A DNA stretch of 64,000 bases from positions 1-64,000 of the forward strand of contig JAHBWA010000002.1 of NCBI GenBank assembly GCA_019637195.1, written 5' to 3'. A model generated the notes under the pieces. It did no database searches. It saw nothing but the letters and a program-made list of their open reading frames with translations, and was not told where the DNA came from. Position 1 is the stretch's first letter. Each line of letters starts with the position of its first letter. The stretch comes from Labilithrix sp. (lineage in GTDB: Bacteria > Myxococcota_A > Polyangia > Polyangiales > Polyangiaceae). The translations under genes and the position numbers were made by a program. Shown one piece after another: positions 35,416 to 44,938 of the stretch.

Positions 35416-37806
35416 TCAGTCCTTGCGGACGCGCCGTCGCTGCGTGCGCGGGAGCTTGCCCTCGAGCGGCTGACGCTGCGCGGTCGGCATCATGTGGAAG
35501 CGGCTCGACGGGCGCGCCGCCTGGTCCGCCACCTTCACCTTGTCGCGCGTCATCTCCATGAAGCGCTGCTGGGCGCGGAGAGGGACGGCACCGGGCGGTG
35601 TGCGCGAATAGGCGCCGTGCGGGCCGAGGATCCACGACTTGACGTTGTCCGCCCACTGGATGTTGAGGATCTCGATCAGCCGCGCCCGGATCGCCGGATC
35701 GTCGATCGGGGTCATCACCTCGACGCGCCGGTGGAAGTTGCGCGGCATCCAGTCGGCGCTCGAGATGTAGACCTCGTCCTTCCCCGCGTTCGCGAAGTGG
35801 AAGATGCGCCCGTGCTCGAGGTACCGGTCGATGATCGCGCGGACCTCGATGTTGTCGCTGACGCCCGGGACCCCCGGCCGGAGACAGCAGATCCCGCGGA
35901 CGATGAGCTGGATGGGCACGCCCGCCTGCGAGGCCCGGTAGAGCGCCTCGATCACGTCCTCGTCCACGAGCGCGTTCATCTTCGCGGTGATGCGCGAAGG
36001 GCGGCCTTGCCGCGCGTGCTCGGTCTCACGCGCGATGAGGCCGAGCGTCGCCTCGTGCAGCCCGAGCGGCGCGACGATCAGCGAGTTCCATTTCGCCGGC
36101 GCGCTGTAGCCGGTGAGCAGGTTGAACAGCGAGGAGGCGTCGGCGCCGAGCGCCGGGCGCGCGGTCAAGAGGCCGACGTCGCCGTAGAGGCGAGCGGTGC
36201 CGGAGTTGTAGTTGCCCGTCGCGAGGTGGACGTAGCGGCGAAGGCCGCCGCGCTCGCGCCGGATGATGAGCAGGCACTTGGCGTGGGTCTTCAGGCCGAG
36301 GAGGCCGTAGACGACGTGGACGCCCGCTTGCTCGAGCGTGCGCGCCCACTGGATGTTCGACTCCTCGTCGAAGCGCGCCTTCAGCTCGACGATCGCGGTG
36401 ACCTGCTTGCCGGTCTCGGCTGCGCGCGCCAGCGCCTTCACGATCGGCGAGTCACCGCCCGCGCGGTAGAGCGTCTGCTTGATCGCGAGGACGTCCGGAT
36501 CCTCGGCCGCGCGGGTGACGAGGTCGACGATGGTGTCGAACGACTCGTAGGGGTGGTGCAGGAAGACGTCGCCCTCGCGGATGACCGCGAAGATGTCCTC
36601 CGCGTCGCGGAGCGGCGGGACCACGAGCGGGCTGTACGGATCGTCGCGCAGGTCGCGGCGCTCCTCGCGCGGCACCCAGCCCATGAGGTCGGAGACGTTG
36701 AGCAGCGGCGACCGGTAGACGTCCCGGTCGGGATCGAGCTTGAGCGCGCGCACCAGCTTGTTCAGCGAGTTCGGCGTCGGCTCGCCGGCCACCTCGAGGC
36801 GGACGGCGGCGCCGCGCTCGCGCCGGCGGAGCTCCTGCTGGATCGTCTGCAGGAGGTCTTGCGCCTCCTCCTCGTCGATCTCGAGGTCGAAGTTGCGCGT
36901 GACGCGGAAGACGTAGACGCCCTTCAGGCGCACGCCCGGGAAGATGGTCCCGACGTGCCGCGCGATGAGGTCCTCGAGGAGGACGAACGAGTGCCGCGCG
37001 CGGCCCGCCGGCGCCCGCAGCCCCTGCACCTCGAGCAGGCGCGGGAGCATCATCGGGACCTGGACGACGCCGAAGCCGGGCTCGCTCTCGCCCTCGCGCG
37101 AGAACATGACGCCGAGGTTCAAGCTCTTGTTGCGGACGTGCGGGAACGGGTGGCCGGGGTCGATCGCGATCGGCGTGAGGATCGGGAAGACCTCGTTGTG
37201 AAAGCGCTCGTCGAGCGCGGCGAGCGCCTCGGACGGGAGCGTGTCGGGCTTCATCAGCACGAAGGTCCCGTCGGTGGCGAGCGCGGGCAGGAGGCCGCCC
37301 ATGAGCGCCGTCATCTGCTGGCCGATGAGCTCGTGCACGCGCGCAGAGATCTTCACGAGCTGCTCGTGCGCGGTCAGGCCGTCGGCCGGCAGCTCGCCGA
37401 CCTCGCCGGTGAGCTGCTGCTTGAGGCCCGCGACGCGGACCATGAAGAACTCGTCGAGGTTCGAGGCGACGATGGCGTGGAACTTCAGCCGCTCGAGCAG
37501 CGGGACGGCTTCGTTCTCGGCCTCCGCCAGGACGCGCGCGTTGAACTCGATCCACGAGAGCTCGCGGTTCAAGTAGAGCCCGGGCGAGCGGAGGTCGGGC
37601 ACCTCGCCCGGAGCCGGCGGCGGAACGCTCGCGGACGTGATGGTCCCCGACGCCGGCCCCGCGCTCGAGCTCGCCGGGCCCGGGGGGGACGGCGGCGGCG
37701 CGGCGACGACGGCCGGCGGAGCTCCGGACGGGACGACAGCAGGCGCAGTCGGCGTCGAGTGCGAGCTCGACGACGCCGGCGGATGATCGTGTCCGGACGG
37801 AGGCAT
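35416..37806 (-). CDS. ppk1: Polyphosphate kinase
   Basis: A 796-aa PPK1. An unusual Ser/Pro/Ala-rich N-terminal extension of about 70 residues precedes LYLNRELSWIEFNARVL. VYRSPLLNVSDLM, the phospho-His motif GLLGLKTHAK, RRYVHLATGNYNS, and ADWMPRNFHRRVE follow. It reversibly makes polyphosphate from ATP. Start ATG 37806 has TAGACT 9 nt upstream; GTG 37815 with GGAG is the alternative. The gene stands alone; no exopolyphosphatase gene adjoins it. Confidence 0.94.
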   Translation of the reverse strand: MPPSGHDHPPASSSSHSTPTAPAVVPSGAPPAVVAAPPPSPPGPASSSAGPASGTITSASVPPPAPGEVPDLRSPGLYLNRELSWIEFNARVLAEAENEAVPLLERLKFHAIVASNLDEFFMVRVAGLKQQLTGEVGELPADGLTAHEQLVKISARVHELIGQQMTALMGGLLPALATDGTFVLMKPDTLPSEALAALDERFHNEVFPILTPIAIDPGHPFPHVRNKSLNLGVMFSREGESEPGFGVVQVPMMLPRLLEVQGLRAPAGRARHSFVLLEDLIARHVGTIFPGVRLKGVYVFRVTRNFDLEIDEEEAQDLLQTIQQELRRRERGAAVRLEVAGEPTPNSLNKLVRALKLDPDRDVYRSPLLNVSDLMGWVPREERRDLRDDPYSPLVVPPLRDAEDIFAVIREGDVFLHHPYESFDTIVDLVTRAAEDPDVLAIKQTLYRAGGDSPIVKALARAAETGKQVTAIVELKARFDEESNIQWARTLEQAGVHVVYGLLGLKTHAKCLLIIRRERGGLRRYVHLATGNYNSGTARLYGDVGLLTARPALGADASSLFNLLTGYSAPAKWNSLIVAPLGLHEATLGLIARETEHARQGRPSRITAKMNALVDEDVIEALYRASQAGVPIQLIVRGICCLRPGVPGVSDNIEVRAIIDRYLEHGRIFHFANAGKDEVYISSADWMPRNFHRRVEVMTPIDDPAIRARLIEILNIQWADNVKSWILGPHGAYSRTPPGAVPLRAQQRFMEMTRDKVKVADQAARPSSRFHMMPTAQRQPLEGKLPRTQRRRVRKD

Positions 37807-37898
37807 GACACTCACAGTCTACTCCAGTCTCGCGCAGTCCGTTCGTGACGACTCCGCGACGTCTCGCCCCAACGCGTGCTCGCGATGGGCGCGGAGGC

Positions 37899-39662
37899 TC
37901 ACTCGATCGGGCCCGACGCCCCCGGCTCATGCGCGGCCAGGTCGTCTCTCAGCCAGACGCGGATCCCCTCGAAGTCGGCCGTCTGGCGATAGCGCGAGGA
38001 GAGCCAGACCGCGACCTCGGGGCAGTGCGCCGCGAAGTCCGCGACCGCGTCGTCCGAGGTCATCAAGGGCGAGCGATCCACGAACACGAAGGCGGCCGGA
38101 GGCGAACGGTCGAGGCGCGCGGCGAGATCGGCGGCGTGGGCGTCACGGAGGGAGAGGATGCGCTCGCGCTCCGCGTCGGTCGGCGTGAGGCCTCCCGGAT
38201 CGAAGCTCCCGTGCAGCGCGGCGTCGACGTTCAGGTCGTAGGCGTAAATGTAGGGCGTCGCGCTACGGCGGCCGGCGAGGAAGAGGAGGTAGGCGTCCAT
38301 CGCGTACGTCTGGACGCGATCGTCGGGCGTCGTCCGGGCGGCGACGTACTCCGCGGCGTCGCGCATCGCGCGGGGGAAGTAGTCGATGCGGTCGAACGCC
38401 GACAGGCGCGCGGCGCTCTCGAGCGACGCGGCGTCGCGGGCGCTCCGCGGGGGCGCGGGAGGATACGGCGCGGACCAGGCGAGGTACGCCGCGCGCCCGC
38501 CGAGGAGGAGCGCGGCGACGACGACGGCGAGCCGCCGGCCCACGACCGCGATCGACAGGACCGGCGCCGCGAGGGCTCGCTCCCAGAGCGCCGCGAGCGC
38601 GACGAGCCACGCGAACGAGACGCCCAGCGTCACCGGGTGGAAGTGGTACGGAAACCCCTTCCCCTGCACGAGCACCGACGCCAGGCCGAGCACCGGCATC
38701 GCGGCGACGGGGAGCGTCCGCCGCGGGAGACGCCGTAGCGCGATGAGGCCGACGAGCGCCAGGCTCGTGAAGACGGCGACGCGCGCGAGCGACGCGTACC
38801 CCGTCATCGCGAGGATGACCGAGGCCGGACGCGGCCAGATGAAGCGGTACATCGCGGGGACGTCGACGAACGTGATCCGCCCCCACGCCGCGAGGTCCCC
38901 CCGCGCGGCGACCCACGCGAGGGGGACCGCGAGGCCGACCGCGCCGCCCGCGAGGAAGAAGGCGAGCCTTCGCGCGCGTCCGCGAAGCTCCCCCGGCTCG
39001 ACGAGCAGCGCGACGATCTGCGACGCGGTGAAGAGCGCGAACGTCGGCTTGCCGAGCCAAGGAACGAACGATCCGAAGCCCGCCGCGGCGAGCACGGCCG
39101 CGGTCGTCCTCGAGCGCGGCTCGCCGCTCGCGGCGCGCGTCGCCTGGAGCGCGACCGACACGAGGAGGAACCAATCGAGGAAGCTCTCGCGCTGCGCCGT
39201 GTCCCAGAACCCGTAGACGAGGTACTGCGCGCCGAGCGCGACGCACGCGGCGAGCGCCCAGGCCGCGCGCGCGAGCGTCGTCACGCGCCGGTCGTCCGCG
39301 GCGATCGACGGGACGAGCGCGCCGGCGACGGCGAACGACGCTCCCGTGCAGAGCAGATCGAGGACGCGGAAGCGATGCTCGTCCGCGCCGCCGAGGAGCT
39401 GGAAGCCGAGGTGCACCATCGTGATGACGGGACCGTTGACGTCGCGCACGTCGCGGTAGGCGACGTCACCTTGGCCGACCGCCCACGCGACGTACTGGAA
39501 GATCCCCTGGTCGCGCCCGAGCGAGGACCACGACGCGCGGACGGTCGCGTCCCACACCTCGCCGAGCGCCGGCAGCGCCACGAGCAGCGCGGGCAGCGCC
39601 GGCCCGAGCCACGCGACGATCCTCGACGCGGTGAGGCGTGCGATCGCGCGAGCCCGGCTCAT
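37899..39662 (-). CDS. GT-C-like multispan membrane protein
   Basis: A 587-aa membrane protein with about 11 helices. The first large loop has RDQGIFQYVAWAVGQGDVAY and RDVNGPVITMVH, the acidic/aromatic pattern of GT-C glycosyltransferases (ArnT/PMT/GT39 type). A C-terminal soluble domain of about 150 residues contains RVQTYAMDAYLLF and FVFVDRSPL. It probably moves sugar from a lipid carrier on the periplasmic side; the acceptor is unknown. ATG 39662 starts it; the frame stays open to 39836. Confidence 0.75.
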   Translation of the reverse strand: MSRARAIARLTASRIVAWLGPALPALLVALPALGEVWDATVRASWSSLGRDQGIFQYVAWAVGQGDVAYRDVRDVNGPVITMVHLGFQLLGGADEHRFRVLDLLCTGASFAVAGALVPSIAADDRRVTTLARAAWALAACVALGAQYLVYGFWDTAQRESFLDWFLLVSVALQATRAASGEPRSRTTAAVLAAAGFGSFVPWLGKPTFALFTASQIVALLVEPGELRGRARRLAFFLAGGAVGLAVPLAWVAARGDLAAWGRITFVDVPAMYRFIWPRPASVILAMTGYASLARVAVFTSLALVGLIALRRLPRRTLPVAAMPVLGLASVLVQGKGFPYHFHPVTLGVSFAWLVALAALWERALAAPVLSIAVVGRRLAVVVAALLLGGRAAYLAWSAPYPPAPPRSARDAASLESAARLSAFDRIDYFPRAMRDAAEYVAARTTPDDRVQTYAMDAYLLFLAGRRSATPYIYAYDLNVDAALHGSFDPGGLTPTDAERERILSLRDAHAADLAARLDRSPPAAFVFVDRSPLMTSDDAVADFAAHCPEVAVWLSSRYRQTADFEGIRVWLRDDLAAHEPGASGPIE

Positions 39663-39874
39663 CGCGGCGACGCTACCATGCGGAGCAGCCGCGCTCCGGT
39701 CCCCGACGCGCGCCGGCCGAGGCCAGGGTGGCGCCTTGCTTCCCGGCGGAGCGCGCCCCAGCGATCCCGTCGCGCGCGGCTGCTGTGCATTCGGTGTGCC
39801 AGAGCGGCGGCTCGGACTCCCCGCCGCGAGTAGCACTCGACCTCGAGCATGGACTCGGGGGACAATCGGCCCCC

Positions 39875-39890
39875 GGACGCAGCTGCGTCC
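39875..39890. promoter_or_regulatory. 16-bp perfect palindrome before the DHH gene
   Basis: GGACGCAGCTGCGTCC lies 62 bp before the DHH gene start and within the 290-bp gap from the GT-C-like gene. It could be an operator. The rest of the gap holds a TTGACT (39914-39919) but no matching -10. Confidence 0.4.
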
Positions 39891-39952
39891 AATCGTCGCC
39901 GATCCGACCGAGCTTGACTTGGATGCCTGACGAGCGACGCTAGGAGCGATCC

Positions 39953-41089
39953 ATGAACGAGCCGGTCCGTCGGTTGCCGCTGCCTCAACACGATCGCGCA
40001 GAACGAGCCCGCGGCTTCGCCGAGGCGCTCGGCGCGGCCAAGGGGAAGCATTTGCTCATCGCGCTGCGCGGTCACCCCGATCCCGACGGGATCGCATCGG
40101 CGCTGGCGCAGGCGCACATCGCGCAGCGACTCGGGGTCGCGAAGACGACCATCAGCTACTGCCACGAGCTGAGCCACCGCGAGAACCGCGCGCTCGTGAA
40201 GCTTCTCAACGTCGAGATGAAGAAGCTGAAGAACGTCCACGACCTCGCCGAACCGGCGGACTTCGTGGGCCTCGTGGACGCGCACGACGTCGATCCCGAC
40301 ATGGTCGGCGTCGACCAGATCGAGCCGCTCACGATCGTCGATCACCACCGCGCGCACGCCCCGCCGCGCGCGCGCTTCGTCGACATGCGAAACGACGTGG
40401 GCGCGACGGCCACGATCTTCGTGGAGTACCTCCAAGAGCTGTGTCCGCTCTCGGCCGACAGCGACGACGACCGGCGCATCGCTACGGCGCTGATGCACGG
40501 CCTCGCGACCGACACCGACGATTTCTCGCTCGCCCGGACCACGGACTTCCGCGCGGCCGCGCAGCTCGCGGACATCTGCGATCGCGACCTGCTCCAGGAT
40601 CTCTCGCGCCGGCTGATCGCGCCGAGCGCGATGGACGTCATCGCGCGGGCGCTCGCGGCGCTCGTCGTGCGCCGCAACTTCGCGATGTCGGGCGTCGGCT
40701 TCGTGTCGGAGAGCGAGCGCGATACGATCGCGCAGGCGGCCGACTTCCTCATTCGCCGCGAGGACATCGACACCGTCGTCGTCTACGGGATCGTCGGTGA
40801 CCGCTTCATCGAAGGCTCGCTGCGCACGCACTCGCCGAGCGTCGATCCGGCGGTGTGGCTGGAGCAGGCGTTCGGTCACGACGAGCGCGGCAAGGCCTAC
40901 GGCGGCGGCCGGAGCGACAAGGGCGGCTTCCGGATCCCCATCGGCTTCCTCGGGCGCGCCACCGATCGCGCGCAGCTCTGGGCGCTCGTCGAGCACGCCG
41001 CGCGTCAGGCGCTGCTGAAGCAGCTGGGTGAGGAGCCCTCGCCCGCGCTCGGCACGACCGCCGCGAGCCACAGCGCGAACGCGACCTGA
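39953..41089 (+). CDS. DHH-family phosphoesterase
   Basis: A 378-aa DHH/DHHA1 protein: HPDPDGIASA (His41, Asp43, Asp45), VDAHDVDPD, DHH at 130-132, and DHHA1 motif GGGRSDKGGFRIP. It is similar to RecJ-like/NrnA-type enzymes that cleave small nucleotides. It might hydrolyse oligoribonucleotides or pAp; this cannot be told from the sequence. TAGGAG at 39941 lies 6 nt before ATG 39953. The next gene starts 20 bp after it. Confidence 0.88.
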   Translation: MNEPVRRLPLPQHDRAERARGFAEALGAAKGKHLLIALRGHPDPDGIASALAQAHIAQRLGVAKTTISYCHELSHRENRALVKLLNVEMKKLKNVHDLAEPADFVGLVDAHDVDPDMVGVDQIEPLTIVDHHRAHAPPRARFVDMRNDVGATATIFVEYLQELCPLSADSDDDRRIATALMHGLATDTDDFSLARTTDFRAAAQLADICDRDLLQDLSRRLIAPSAMDVIARALAALVVRRNFAMSGVGFVSESERDTIAQAADFLIRREDIDTVVVYGIVGDRFIEGSLRTHSPSVDPAVWLEQAFGHDERGKAYGGGRSDKGGFRIPIGFLGRATDRAQLWALVEHAARQALLKQLGEEPSPALGTTAASHSANAT

Positions 41090-41109
41090 TCACGGCGCCA
41101 GACGACGCC

Positions 41110-42000
41110 ATGCGCATCGCGTTCGTGGGCCTGCCGCTGGCAGCGCTCCTCCTCGCGGAGGACGGCCACACGATCGTATGGGCCGGGATCTGCCGGCGCG
41201 GTGCGATCGGCACGCGCCGCCTGACGAGGCTGCTCGGCGAAGAGCGCGTCGCCGTCGTCCCGGACCTCGCGAGGAGCGCCCGCGCGATCCGCGAGGCCAA
41301 GCCGGACCTCGTCGTGAGCTGGTTCTGGACGAAGAACGTGCCGCGCGCGATCCGCGAGGCCGCGCCGCTCGGCGCGGTCGGCGTCCATCCGTCGCTCTTG
41401 CCGCGCCACCGCGGGCCCGATCCGACGTTCTGGGCCATCGACTCCGGCGACAGCGAGACCGGCGTAACGGCCCACGTGCTCGACGACGACTACGACACCG
41501 GCGCGATCCTCGGCCAGAAGCGGCTCGCGATCGATCCCGAGTGGAGCGCGTGGCGCCTCGCGAAGCGGCTCGATCGGCCGTCGCTCGCGCTCCTCCGCGA
41601 GACGGCGCTGGCCTACGCGCGCGGCGAGCCGCCGACGCCGCGCGCCCAAGACGAGGCGCTCGCGACGGAGGCTCCGGCCCCGGAGGACGAGCAGCTCGAG
41701 ATCCGCTGGTCCGATCCGGCGGAGGCCATCGCGCGGCGCGTGCGCGCGGCGAGCCCGTGGCCGGGGGCGTTCACGGAGATCGCCGGCACCGTGGTCACGC
41801 TCACGCGCGCGCGAGCGACGCGCGACGCGCCGCAGGCGCTCGATCCGGGCGAGGCCTACGTGCGCGGCGACGGCGTCGTGGTCGTGCGCGCCGGAGGCGG
41901 CGGGGTGGAGCTGCTCGCGGGGAGGATCGAGTACGACGACGCGGAACGCGAGCTCGACACGAGCGACCTCGCCGACCTCGTCCGCGCCGCCGCGCACTGA
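41110..42000 (+). CDS. Formyltransferase-like protein (Fmt superfamily)
   Basis: A 296-aa protein with an N-terminal formyltransferase domain and a short C-terminal Fmt_C-like part. The core reads GVHPSLLPRHRGPDPTFWAI, with DYDTGAIL for the catalytic Asp. In true Fmt the residue two before the His is Asn (NxHxSLLP); here it is Gly. The His and Asp remain. It may therefore use another substrate than methionyl-tRNA or be inactive as a formyl transferase. ATG 41110 has no Shine-Dalgarno; it is probably co-transcribed with the DHH gene. Confidence 0.8.
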   Translation: MRIAFVGLPLAALLLAEDGHTIVWAGICRRGAIGTRRLTRLLGEERVAVVPDLARSARAIREAKPDLVVSWFWTKNVPRAIREAAPLGAVGVHPSLLPRHRGPDPTFWAIDSGDSETGVTAHVLDDDYDTGAILGQKRLAIDPEWSAWRLAKRLDRPSLALLRETALAYARGEPPTPRAQDEALATEAPAPEDEQLEIRWSDPAEAIARRVRAASPWPGAFTEIAGTVVTLTRARATRDAPQALDPGEAYVRGDGVVVVRAGGGGVELLAGRIEYDDAERELDTSDLADLVRAAAH

Positions 42001-42016
42001 CCGCCTCTCTCGCGCG

Positions 42017-42775
42017 TCAGGGCATCATCAGGGCGAGCGGTAAGACGAACGCGACGTCGGCGTCCGAGGGATCGTCATGACGGATCGTCAGCCGGTTGTG
42101 GACCGCACGGACGCCGGAGACGCTCGCGGTGACCTCCTCCGCCGTGCGCTTCGAGCGGAGATCGGTCACGGTCCCCTCGAGCGTCACCTCACCGCGCTCG
42201 ACGCGGACCGCGACGTCGGACGCGTCGAGGTCAGGGCGCTCCCCGAGCGCCTCGGACACGTCGTCGAGGATCCGTACGTCGGAGCGCTCGCCCTCCGCGC
42301 GGCGGCCGTGGAGCGCGCTCGCGAGGCCCGCCTTCACCCGCTCCCAAACGCTCGGTCGCGGGTGTTCGTGCGCGTGGAGATGCGCGAAGTACGGATCCGA
42401 CTCGGGGTCCTTGTAGACCAGCCACGGCCACGCCTCCTTCTCTTGGAGTGACGCGTGGCTCGCGTCGACCGTGATGACGCCGGGGTGAGGCTGTCGGTGG
42501 TACGCGAAGCTGCCTTCCTCTGGATGGATGCTCGGACCGCAGCCGTACCCGCGCTCGTCGATCTCGGCGTTGCGCGTGTACGTGTCGCGCTGGTCGTACC
42601 AGGCCAGGCCGATCGACCAGGGGCTCTGGTTGACCTCGCGCATTCGGTCCGCGAGCCGCCGTTGATCGCGGCGCTCGACGTCGGGGTCGCGCTCGATCCG
42701 GCGCGCCCCGAAGCGCTCGCGCTCGCGGCGCGCCGCGCGATCCTGCCAGGTCGCTTCGTCCCATCGATGATCCAT
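42017..42775 (-). CDS. BON-domain protein
   Basis: A 252-aa protein with no signal peptide. An Arg/Glu/Asp-rich N-terminal part (about 1-55) precedes a region with WSIGLAWYDQRDTYTRN, GYGCGPSIHPEEGSFAYHR and YFAHLHAHEHPRPS. The C-terminal BON domain (about 175-235) reads DASDVAVRVERGEVTLEGTV and SGVRAVHNRL. BON domains bind lipid or anchor to membrane. GGAGGAG lies about 3 nt before ATG 42775. The middle part matches no family I know. It is divergent from the PilZ-like gene. Confidence 0.8.
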   Translation of the reverse strand: MDHRWDEATWQDRAARRERERFGARRIERDPDVERRDQRRLADRMREVNQSPWSIGLAWYDQRDTYTRNAEIDERGYGCGPSIHPEEGSFAYHRQPHPGVITVDASHASLQEKEAWPWLVYKDPESDPYFAHLHAHEHPRPSVWERVKAGLASALHGRRAEGERSDVRILDDVSEALGERPDLDASDVAVRVERGEVTLEGTVTDLRSKRTAEEVTASVSGVRAVHNRLTIRHDDPSDADVAFVLPLALMMP

Positions 42776-42956
42776 TTCTCCTCCAGCCCGGGTGTGCTGC
42801 GAACCGCGTGCCGCCGAGGCCACGCGGAATGACTGGGCCCTTCCCCTGCTCGAGCCCGCGGACGAGCGGGACAAAGGCGCGCGCGCTGTCGCATGGTGCC
42901 GCGCTCGAGCCCGCGGCGCGCTTTGCCCGCGCCATGCGCGCGCCTCGAAAGCGGTG

Positions 42957-42986
42957 TTTGTTTCGACCGACTCGGTTGGCATACGA
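42957..42986 (+). promoter_or_regulatory. Possible promoter of the PilZ-like gene
   Basis: TTGTTT (42957-42962), an 18-bp spacer and TACGAT (42981-42986), about 47 nt before the GTG at 43034. The match to sigma70 consensus is 3/6 and 4/6. Confidence 0.35.
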
Positions 42987-43033
42987 TGCGGTCGACAGCG
43001 CCAGAGGGCGCCCACCCCAGCTTCGAGGCGATA

Positions 43034-44155
43034 GTGAGCGATCCCCTTTCGATGTCACGCACGGCGCGCGAGTCGCTCGCGCGCGGGCTCAACGCCCTGC
43101 AGGCCGACCCGAGCGTACCGAGTCACCTCGTCGACCTCGCAGCGCCGATCGCGCAGGCGATGGGCGCGCTCCACCAGCTCGAGCGGACGAGCCAGCTCTC
43201 GCCGCACGCGGACGTGGCGCTGAACCACGTCCGAGGGGCGCTCGGCCAGCTCCAGGCGGCGCCGGGCAGCCACCCCGCCGTGACCGCCGCGCTCGAGGCC
43301 GTCGCGAAGTCGCTCACGCTCGTGCATGCGCTCAGCCGGATGGCCAACGGTCCGGCGCCCGCGCCGCAGGCCCAGCCCGCGCCGCCACCACAGGCCGGGC
43401 CGCAAGCCCATCACGCGCAGCCGGCGCCGCAACCGCAGCCCGCGCCGCAAGCCCACGCGCAGCCGGCGCCGCAACCGCAGCCCGCGCCGCAGCCGCAGCC
43501 CGCGCCGCAGCCGCACGCTCAGCCCGCGCCGCAGGCGTCCCTCGGTGCGACCGCGGGGATGTCCCACGCCGGCGGCGCGCCTCGCGGGGGGACCGCCGGG
43601 ATGGCCGCGAAGGCGCCCGTCGTGAGCGGCGCGCAGCCGAGCTTCCCGCAGCCGCACGCCGCGCACGCGGGGCCCTCCGGCGGCTACGCCGCGCCGAACG
43701 TGGCGCGCGATCCCTTCGCCGCGCGCGACCCCTTCGCCCAGCCGGCTCCGCAAGGACCTTCCCCGGGCGCGCCCGCCGGCCCGCCCGCGACGCCCAGCAT
43801 GCCGGTGCCCGCGCCGCCTGCGGCCGGCAACATGCAGCTCGTCACCGCCGACCTCGGCGCGCACAGCCCGACCAACTTCTACAAGGGCCTGTCGGGCAAC
43901 GACATCATCGACCACGGCGGCCTCTTCGTCTCGACCTACGTCTCGCCGAAGATGGGCACGCCGATCCGCCTGAAGGTCTCGCTCCCCGGCGGCTACGAGT
44001 TCGAAGCGAACGCGGTCGTGAAGTGGACACGCGAGCAAGGCGGCGATGCCCCGCCCGGCTTCGGCGCGCAGATCACCGCGATCACGCCCGAGGCACGACA
44101 GCTCGTCTACCGCTACGTCCGGAACCGCGAGCCGCTCTTCCACGACGACTTTTAG
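43034..44155 (+). CDS. PilZ-like domain protein with Pro/Gln repeats
   Basis: A 373-aa cytoplasmic protein. A helical N-terminal part (about 1-95), a long Pro/Ala/Gln repeat region (QPAPQPQPAPQ, about 100-180), a Gly/Pro linker, and a C-terminal PilZ-like domain of the myxobacterial type (about 270-373): NFYKGLSGNDIIDHGGLFV, VSLPGGYEFEANAVVKW, FGAQITAITPEA. It lacks the RxxxR of classic c-di-GMP-binding PilZ. GTG 43034 has GAGG 5 nt upstream; an ATG at 43052 is the alternative. It lies 4 bp before the MerR gene. Confidence 0.8.
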   Translation: MSDPLSMSRTARESLARGLNALQADPSVPSHLVDLAAPIAQAMGALHQLERTSQLSPHADVALNHVRGALGQLQAAPGSHPAVTAALEAVAKSLTLVHALSRMANGPAPAPQAQPAPPPQAGPQAHHAQPAPQPQPAPQAHAQPAPQPQPAPQPQPAPQPHAQPAPQASLGATAGMSHAGGAPRGGTAGMAAKAPVVSGAQPSFPQPHAAHAGPSGGYAAPNVARDPFAARDPFAQPAPQGPSPGAPAGPPATPSMPVPAPPAAGNMQLVTADLGAHSPTNFYKGLSGNDIIDHGGLFVSTYVSPKMGTPIRLKVSLPGGYEFEANAVVKWTREQGGDAPPGFGAQITAITPEARQLVYRYVRNREPLFHDDF

Positions 44156-44159
44156 CCCG

Positions 44160-44909
44160 ATGCCCGAGACCGACGGCGAGCCGAGCGCGGCCGACGCCGA
44201 GCACACGATCGACGAGCTCGCGAGCCTCTCGCAGGTTCCGAGCCGCACGATCCGCTTCTACCAATCGAAGGGGGTGCTCCCGAAGCCGGTCATCCGCGGT
44301 CGCGTCGCCTTCTACGGCAAGGCGCACCTCGAGCGACTCGAGCTGATCGCCTCGCTCCAGGACCGCGGCCTCCGCATCGAGGCGATCCGCGAGCTCGTCG
44401 CGCGCATCGACAAGGGCGAGCTCGACGTCGGCGCGTGGCTCGGGCTCGACACCCAGCTCCAGGAGCCGTGGGAGAACGACCAGCCCTGCACCGTGACGGA
44501 GGACGAGCTGTACGAGCTCGCCGGCCGCAAGCGCGCGGGCCTCCTCCACGACCTCGTCCGCGGCAAGCTCGTCGAGCGCCGGGGCAACGTCTTCGTCGTG
44601 CCGAGCCCGGCGCTCCTGTCGATCGCCGCGCGCCTCGAGGCCGCCGGGATCGACCTCGACGACGTGCTCCGCGCGAGGACCGTCCTCGAGAAGCACGTCG
44701 GCCGCGCCGCCAAGGACCTGACCGCGCTCGTCCTCTCCCGCGCAGGCGAGGGCACGGACGTGGACCTCGCCAAGACGGCGCCCGGCCTCCGCGCGCTCGC
44801 GATGGAGGGCGTCCGCCTGATCTTCGCGCAGGCGATGCAGGCCGAGCTCCGCGAGCTCGCGCGCTCCGGCCGCTCCGCCAAGGTCGCGCGCCCTCGCTCG
44901 AAGCGGTGA
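44160..44909 (+). CDS. MerR-family transcriptional regulator
   Basis: A 249-aa regulator. The N-terminal MerR HTH reads IDELASLSQVPSRTIRFYQS, then GRVAFYGKAHLERLELIASL; a helical C-terminal part with no Cys pair suggests a non-metal signal. ATG 44160 is 4 nt after the PilZ-like stop, so the two are one operon. The target is unknown. Confidence 0.88.
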   Translation: MPETDGEPSAADAEHTIDELASLSQVPSRTIRFYQSKGVLPKPVIRGRVAFYGKAHLERLELIASLQDRGLRIEAIRELVARIDKGELDVGAWLGLDTQLQEPWENDQPCTVTEDELYELAGRKRAGLLHDLVRGKLVERRGNVFVVPSPALLSIAARLEAAGIDLDDVLRARTVLEKHVGRAAKDLTALVLSRAGEGTDVDLAKTAPGLRALAMEGVRLIFAQAMQAELRELARSGRSAKVARPRSKR

Positions 44910-44938
44910 GCCGCCCCGCTACGAATCGCGCTGCCTCG

